Part shown: positions 54,398-58,387 of the stretch, in pieces
How the letters are laid out: each line of letters opens with the position of its first letter
Numbering within the stretch: the stretch's first letter is position 1
Notes under the pieces: model-generated
The model's database searches: none
The model's input: the letters and a program-made list of their open reading frames with translations, nothing else
Told to the model about the DNA's origin: nothing
Source: Gammaproteobacteria bacterium
GTDB lineage: Bacteria > Pseudomonadota > Gammaproteobacteria > Pseudomonadales > Moraxellaceae
Assembly (NCBI GenBank): GCA_028868515.1
Contig: JAGWUI010000017.1
Location: 1 to 58,387, forward strand
Direction of reading: 5' to 3'
Length of the DNA: 58,387 nt
Translations under genes and position numbers: made by a program

Positions 54398-55581
54398 ACC
54401 GTCTCTCCTTGACTGGATTGAAATTTGGATTTTTCAATAAGCAACTCGAAAGCACTACCATCTTTGCGGGTGATGTCAGGGACATAGCGGCTATACACTC
54501 GAAATAGCATCTCTGTGGTTGAATGACCCAGTTGACGAGCAATCCATTCTGGGTTTTCTCCAGCAGCAAGCCACAATGTAGCTGCTGTATGCCGAGTCTG
54601 ATAGGCTCGGCGTGGTGTTAATCCCAAGAGATAAAGCGTTGGATGCCAGACCCGCCGATTGACATTGCGATATTCCAGCGGATCACCGTCCCGATTACAA
54701 AATACGTATTCAGACTTAGCACCTGTCACCTCAAATTGTTTACGCAACGCCTCATAAACCAGATGAGACATCTGAATTTCACGGTTAGATTCACGAGTCT
54801 TGGTTCCTCCCATTTCGCCATCAACCAGTGCTTCACGAATTTTGATTTCCCGTCGCTCAAAGTCGATGTTTTTCCATTTCAATCCGTCAATTTCACTGGT
54901 ACGCATCCCTGTAAAGAAACGCACGAGATAGTAATTACGGAAATCCGTTCTGACAGAATTTATGATGAGCCAAACCTCATCTAGTTTGAATGGCATGACA
55001 TCAGCTTTGGTTTCCTTAAGGTTGTTAATGTTCTGAAATGGAGTTTCAAAACCATACCTTTCAGAAGCCTCTTTTAGTATCATGCGCAGAGGTATCATGA
55101 TCTGGTTGATCCGTGTTACCGACAGACTCTCTTGGTTTTTTCCGTATTTCACTTTGGCGAGGGAGGCACGGAAAGCCAAGAGGTCTGCTTTTGTAATCGA
55201 ATTAATTAGCTTAAAGCCAAAATAAGGACGCAGATAATTATTGACAGTGGTATGCACTTTACGTCGATAACTTGTGCGCCACTCAATTTCCTTTTCAGCC
55301 AGCCACACTCGACTAAACTCAGAAAACGTAGGAACGTTCGTTGAAAGACTTAACGCTTTACTACGTAGCGCAGTCATTTCTGCCGCACGAGGACTTTTTG
55401 GAAAATACTTTGAGTAGTCGAAAGTTCCCAATGTAATTTCAGCCTCCATGGTTTCGACAATCTTCTTCAACTTTTTCTGGTTTGCTGGAGTATCAGGAAG
55501 AAATGTTGTTTCCCGACACCGCATACTCATATAGTAAAAATCTACAGATAGTTTTCCACTTCTTGCTCTAATGACAGCCAT
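54394..55581 (-). CDS. Phage-type tyrosine integrase
   Basis: A 395-residue site-specific integrase. It has an N-terminal arm-binding domain (about 1-60, MAVIRARSGKLSVDFYY, DUF3596-like), a SAM-like core-binding domain (about 88-180, with TFSEFSRVWLAEKEIEW), and a catalytic domain. The catalytic residues are Arg in FFTGMRTSEIDG, Lys in GEMGGTKTRESNR, Arg and His in AYQTRHTAATLW, His in ARQLGHSTTEM, and Tyr in FRVYSRY. It sits next to an excisionase-like gene, an XRE regulator and the tRNA-Gly repeat at 56321. It is a strong candidate for the enzyme that inserted and excises the 46-kb island. Confidence 0.92.
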   Translation of the reverse strand: MAVIRARSGKLSVDFYYMSMRCRETTFLPDTPANQKKLKKIVETMEAEITLGTFDYSKYFPKSPRAAEMTALRSKALSLSTNVPTFSEFSRVWLAEKEIEWRTSYRRKVHTTVNNYLRPYFGFKLINSITKADLLAFRASLAKVKYGKNQESLSVTRINQIMIPLRMILKEASERYGFETPFQNINNLKETKADVMPFKLDEVWLIINSVRTDFRNYYLVRFFTGMRTSEIDGLKWKNIDFERREIKIREALVDGEMGGTKTRESNREIQMSHLVYEALRKQFEVTGAKSEYVFCNRDGDPLEYRNVNRRVWHPTLYLLGLTPRRAYQTRHTAATLWLAAGENPEWIARQLGHSTTEMLFRVYSRYVPDITRKDGSAFELLIEKSKFQSSQGETV

Positions 55582-55601
55582 TTAATTTCTCCTTCTTCAG
55601 A

Positions 55602-55817
55602 TTATTGAATCGCCATGCCACTTAAGCTACCAACAATGGTTTTAGCCATGTCTTCCTCAATACGTTCCCAGATATAAAGTATCTTGCGTCCACCAAAAGG
55701 ACGGATGTAATGAATCCCTTCGATCAAAACAGCATCTTTAAGCTGGTTACGAATGGTTCTTGCGTCATAACGAATTCTTCCAGATAGTTCTTGGGTTGTT
55801 AGATAAGTGCATGGCAT
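55602..55817 (-). CDS. Excisionase-like small DNA-binding protein
   Basis: A 71-residue protein from the ATG at 55817 (MPCTYLTTQELSGRIRYDAR), which has CGAGGAT upstream. A longer frame to 55874 would enter the operator. A winged-helix pattern (YLTTQELSGRI, ARTIRNQL, GIHYIRPFGGRKILYIW) resembles excisionases and AlpA-type directionality factors, which sit directly upstream of integrase genes, as here. Its probable job is to bias recombination toward excision. Confidence 0.75.
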   Translation of the reverse strand: MPCTYLTTQELSGRIRYDARTIRNQLKDAVLIEGIHYIRPFGGRKILYIWERIEEDMAKTIVGSLSGMAIQ

Positions 55818-55885
55818 AATCGAATCCTCGTGTAATGAAAGTATATCAACTCGTTTTACCAGTTGATGTGACATACACTAACCAT

Positions 55886-55924
55886 AAAAACACGTGTATG
55901 CAAGTGTTTTTAATTCACATGTGA
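55886..55924. promoter_or_regulatory. Operator candidates between the xis-like and XRE genes
   Basis: AAAAACAC (55886-55893) and GTGTTTTT (55904-55911) are inverted arms. The palindrome CACATGTG (55917-55924) follows. They lie in the divergent promoter gap between the excisionase-like gene and the XRE gene, where a repressor switch would be expected. Confidence 0.45.
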
Positions 55925-55934
55925 GTGCATTGTT

Positions 55935-56183
55935 GTGATTATTTGTAATTTAGCGGTTTTACTCGCAAAAAAGAAACTAAAAGTATCAGATGCTGTCCGA
56001 GCCACTGGCATAAGCCAATCTACGTTGTTAAGGCTTTATCATGAACAAACAACTCGAATTGATTTCGATACAATCGAGAAGCTCTGTGAGTTTCTAAGTG
56101 TTGAAGTTGGAGCACTATTAGAATATGTTCCAAACGCAAAAACTGATGATTTAGAAAACTCTGAGTTGGTGTCAAAAGAATAG
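55935..56183 (+). CDS. XRE-family regulator (Cro/CI-like)
   Basis: An 82-residue protein starting at GTG 55935. The helix-turn-helix spans about 6-62, with LKVSDAVRATGISQSTLLRL and FDTIEKLCEFLSVEVGALLEY. This is the short YozG/HTH_26 type. It is divergent from the excisionase and integrase genes and probably represses them. A short acidic tail follows. Confidence 0.75.
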   Translation: MIICNLAVLLAKKKLKVSDAVRATGISQSTLLRLYHEQTTRIDFDTIEKLCEFLSVEVGALLEYVPNAKTDDLENSELVSKE

Positions 56184-56200
56184 TGATCAGAAAATACTCA

Positions 56201-56228
56201 GTCACAAGATGGTCACATCTTGGTCACA
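56201..56228. repeat. Three 11-bp iterons (GTCACA) near the right end
   Basis: GTCACA begins at 56201, 56212 and 56223. The period is exactly 11 bp, with two copies extended to TGGTCACA. They lie between the XRE gene and the attachment repeat, as integrase or excisionase arm-type sites do. The role is inferred from position. Confidence 0.5.
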
Positions 56229-56280
56229 AATTTTATTTTTATAAAATGACATCTGCGTTTTTATATTTTTTCCATAAAAA

Positions 56281-56304
56281 AATCCCAGCTAAAGAGCTGG
56301 GATT
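56281..56304. terminator. Hairpin terminator beside the second attachment repeat
   Basis: AATCCCAGCT (56281-56290), AAAG loop, AGCTGGGATT (56295-56304), with A and T tracts on both sides. It is the counterpart of the hairpin at 10047-10068 and would end transcription from the tRNA fragment on the minus strand. Confidence 0.75.
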
Positions 56305-56320
56305 TTTTGAGTGATTACAC

Positions 56321-56408
56321 TCATTTATAAAAAAAGAATCGATTTTGGGGTCGATTCCAAACTGGAGCGGGAAAAGAGACTCGAACTCTCGACCCCAACC
56401 TTGGCAAT
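56321..56408. repeat. Attachment repeat copy 2, junction of two tandem elements
   Basis: This is identical over 88 bases to 10086-10173 and again carries the 3' half of tRNA-Gly. To its left lies the integrase module of element 1. To its right begins a new recombinase-trio element, so this is an internal junction of a tandem array rather than the chromosomal right end. A full tRNA-Gly is not restored here. Confidence 0.9.
56363..56407 (-). pseudogene. 3' half of tRNA-Gly(GCC), second copy
   Basis: The same 45 bases as at 10128-10172, on the minus strand, from the anticodon loop through the T-arm to the terminal TCCA. The sequence to the right, where the D-arm should be, is element 2 DNA. Confidence 0.88.
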
Positions 56409-56445
56409 GCACACCGACCAAAAATACATTTTTTACTCTCAATCT

Positions 56446-56509
56446 ACATTAAACTATCTTATTGTTTTAATAAACAATAGTTTTTATATCATATCACCTA
56501 TAGTTTAAT
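56446..56509. promoter_or_regulatory. Conserved sub-terminal region of recombinase-trio element 2
   Basis: It repeats the 20-bp sequence of 10211-10230 at 56446-56465, again 39 bases inside the tRNA fragment. The inverted partner TAGTTTAAT lies at 56501-56509. Outside these motifs the two sub-terminal regions have diverged, so the motifs appear to be under selection. The rest of 56510-56687 shows only AT-rich sequence. Confidence 0.55.
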
Positions 56510-56687
56510 ATAATTTAATGTAGTTTATTAATATTGGTAATCAAGGCACGGCAATATTTCTAATATTTGACGCCAACCCAAATTGAGAGTAACTTAGCCA
56601 ATATAAGAAATATGCTTATAATTTAATCGTTCTCATATTTCTTTAAGCTTTTGTTGTTCAACTCAACCATGGTTCAGGTGTATAGCA

Positions 56688-57377
56688 ATGAGCAAAGAAT
56701 CTGCTTCAGCTACGCTTAGTCACTCCAAAATGTGTTCTCCAGACGACTTAGAAACTTCTCTATTTTTAAATGAGAATGTAAGTTACCGAAAAATTTCGCC
56801 TGCTAAAATCCAACTGATATGTCATACATCAGCCAAGGATGCGTACCTCGCTTGGGAATCAATCCCTAAACGTCCACAAGAACACGCAAGCTGCTTACAC
56901 TTAAAAAACTGTATGTTTTGTTCACCCATTTATCTAACAAAAGAAAATCACTCAGCAGAAATCAACAGCAGCACTTATTATTATTTTGATAGCTTTGAGT
57001 ACGTTCAATATCTTAATTCGTGTGAAAACCCCTCTTTAATTATTCCTATTTTATTGGTTCAACAACCTGATCCAGACATCATTGAGCGCAGAGCTTGGTC
57101 AGAATTAGCAAAACTCATCTTCAGTAGAATCCTTGACCCACAAGTAGGTGCAGCATGTCTTCTCAGTAAAATTAATGAAATGCCTACCGAAATTCTGCAT
57201 CTACTCTTTGGCACATCTGATCTATCCGTTTCTGATTTTAGAGAGCTTCATGGACTGAGCCAAAACCAATATGACAATCAATTAAAAAAGTGGCGTGAGT
57301 ACCAGAAGTCCAATCAAAAATCGGATGTAAAAGTATCTTTCGCAAGTATTTTAGGTCAAATAAATGCAAAAAATTGA
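56688..57377 (+). CDS. First gene of the second recombinase trio
   Basis: A 229-residue homologue of the protein at 10401. The matched positions include DAYLAW, NPSLII, DPDIIERRAWSELAKL and the C-terminal VSDFRELHGLSQNQYDNQLK. Overall identity is low, so the two elements are old relatives rather than a recent duplication. It overlaps the next gene by 14 bases. Function unknown, probably accessory to recombination. Confidence 0.6.
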   Translation: MSKESASATLSHSKMCSPDDLETSLFLNENVSYRKISPAKIQLICHTSAKDAYLAWESIPKRPQEHASCLHLKNCMFCSPIYLTKENHSAEINSSTYYYFDSFEYVQYLNSCENPSLIIPILLVQQPDPDIIERRAWSELAKLIFSRILDPQVGAACLLSKINEMPTEILHLLFGTSDLSVSDFRELHGLSQNQYDNQLKKWREYQKSNQKSDVKVSFASILGQINAKN

Positions 57378-58387
57378 CATAAAGGAATTACTCAAAAAGC
57401 TGATTCCATCAACTGTTCAAAAGTCTGATCAGTTGCAGCGTTTTTTTGTCGATTTATTGCGAGACGTCCCAGATATACTAATGGATGCAAATTTGCATTC
57501 ATTAAATTTCCCCGTTTGGGAAAAAAGTACATTAAGCAATGATCGACATAAGCTTTTAGAAATTCTTTCTGACATTGAGAAAAAGGGGATGTTAAAGGAT
57601 TGGTATGTGCCTGCTTATCTTGCATCGTTGGCACATACTATAGGCACTCCAAACGAGACACTCGCCTATCAGTGGGCAAGTGCAAATGCATATATTATTC
57701 TGCAATTAGTCCATAAACATGAACCCAATATTAAGATGCTATGCCTACGATTTCGCTTAGCACATCCGTTAGAAAGTGAGTACATGTGGCTCTGGGAAAA
57801 ACTTCCTAAGTTTCCCACTACTATATCGTCTATCGTTAACGTATTTAAAACTCTTGAAGATGGCTATAAAGCCTCAGAAAAAAGATCAGCACAAAAAATA
57901 TCCAGTGTAGAGTCCTCAGAGCGAATTACCGAAATCCGAAGACCTTACGAAACAAAAGCTAAGATTAATCGTAGACTAACAAAAACAAGAAAGACCAAAA
58001 ATCCACCTAATGGAAGTGAAGCCTCCTCCTCAAAAACTCAGGCTTTTGCTCCGATTCAAGATAGCCTTACTCAGGAAGAATCAATCCGTACACTTTTTCA
58101 TAAAGATGAGAATTTTCTGCAGCTTGATGAAATTTTATTTCAGAAATTAGACTCTATAGAAGGTGTATCTTATTCAGAGCAGCTTAATGATTCCCCTGAA
58201 GAAATCATCGTTGACACCCATTTCGAATCTGAACCCGAAATGGCCAATTCAGCGAATATGCAGAACTCTGCTATAGAGCAACAAATTGCGCATATCCAAA
58301 GAAATTTATTTGAATTTCCAACCAGCCCGAAAGTGCTCACACTCCCACAAATACAACTTGTTTTTAAAGCACTTTGGCGAAGTTTTA
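57364..58387 (+). CDS. Second gene of the second recombinase trio, 5' part
   Basis: This frame starts at the ATG at 57364 and stays open to the window edge (341 codons). It starts MQKIDIKELLKKLIPSTVQK and contains IKMLCLRFRLAHPLESEYMW, which aligns with ISLLCMRFRLAKNSKTHQW of the 776-residue protein at 10991. A long charged linker (about 170-300) follows. The recombinase-like domain should lie beyond the window. This confirms that a second element of the same kind follows in tandem. Confidence 0.65.
   Translation, partial: MQKIDIKELLKKLIPSTVQKSDQLQRFFVDLLRDVPDILMDANLHSLNFPVWEKSTLSNDRHKLLEILSDIEKKGMLKDWYVPAYLASLAHTIGTPNETLAYQWASANAYIILQLVHKHEPNIKMLCLRFRLAHPLESEYMWLWEKLPKFPTTISSIVNVFKTLEDGYKASEKRSAQKISSVESSERITEIRRPYETKAKINRRLTKTRKTKNPPNGSEASSSKTQAFAPIQDSLTQEESIRTLFHKDENFLQLDEILFQKLDSIEGVSYSEQLNDSPEEIIVDTHFESEPEMANSANMQNSAIEQQIAHIQRNLFEFPTSPKVLTLPQIQLVFKALWRSF

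Noticed and set aside
1-58387. CRISPR arrays, rRNA genes or complete insertion sequences
   Set aside because: No regularly spaced repeats, rRNA sequence or transposase with terminal repeats was seen in the window.

Overview
The window looks like a chromosome segment from an Acinetobacter-type gammaproteobacterium. It is AT-rich. It carries an AlkM-type alkane hydroxylase with a divergent AraC-family regulator, a CYP153 alkane P450 operon, and recA-recX and fadH copies of gammaproteobacterial type. The species cannot be fixed from the sequence alone.

Region 1 (1-10.0 kb) is core-like chromosome: the 3' end of fadH, a palindromic REP-like pair, an NTF2-like gene, an MFS transporter, alkM with its regulator, a DUF190 gene, recA-recX, and a lipoprotein with Ig-like repeats.

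Region 2 (10.0-56.4 kb) is an integrated island. It is bounded by an 88-bp perfect direct repeat (10086-10173 and 56321-56408) that contains the 3' half of tRNA-Gly(GCC) plus downstream sequence. Just inside the left repeat is a three-gene recombinase module (10.4-16.35 kb). Defence and toxin cargo follows: a hipBA pair, a damaged Wadjet (jetABCD) operon, and a Fic gene. Next come a block of small exported or membrane proteins, a GC-rich structured non-coding segment, and a second HipA/XRE pair in reversed order. A CYP153-ferredoxin-reductase operon with its own AraC regulator comes next. A very AT-rich block (ribA, trpA, trpB, a TrpI-like LysR gene, blc) appears to have been inserted into an older lipocalin gene, whose tail remains at 33566-33667. 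A large lipid-modification and light/oxidative-stress cluster fills 37.8-53.7 kb: lipocalin, photolyase, DUF2256, FAD enzymes, acyl-CoA dehydrogenase, SDR, desaturase, DUF1365, two Cfa-like methyltransferases, DUF1295, a two-component system and an NTF2-like lipoprotein. The right end carries a phage-type integrase, an excisionase-like gene, an XRE regulator and three 11-bp iterons.

Region 3 (56.4-58.4 kb) begins a second, related recombinase-trio element directly after the second repeat. The sub-terminal region and the first two genes are homologous to those of element 1. The island is therefore the first unit of a tandem array at one tRNA-Gly site. The intact tRNA-Gly is not in the window and would be expected further right.

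Two alkane-oxidation systems (AlkM and CYP153) lie 25 kb apart. Both regulators are AraC-family, and both promoter regions contain direct repeats spaced 21 bp. The lipid cluster resembles gene sets that other proteobacteria place under RpoE-ChrR (singlet-oxygen) control, but here it is flanked by a histidine kinase and a response regulator instead.
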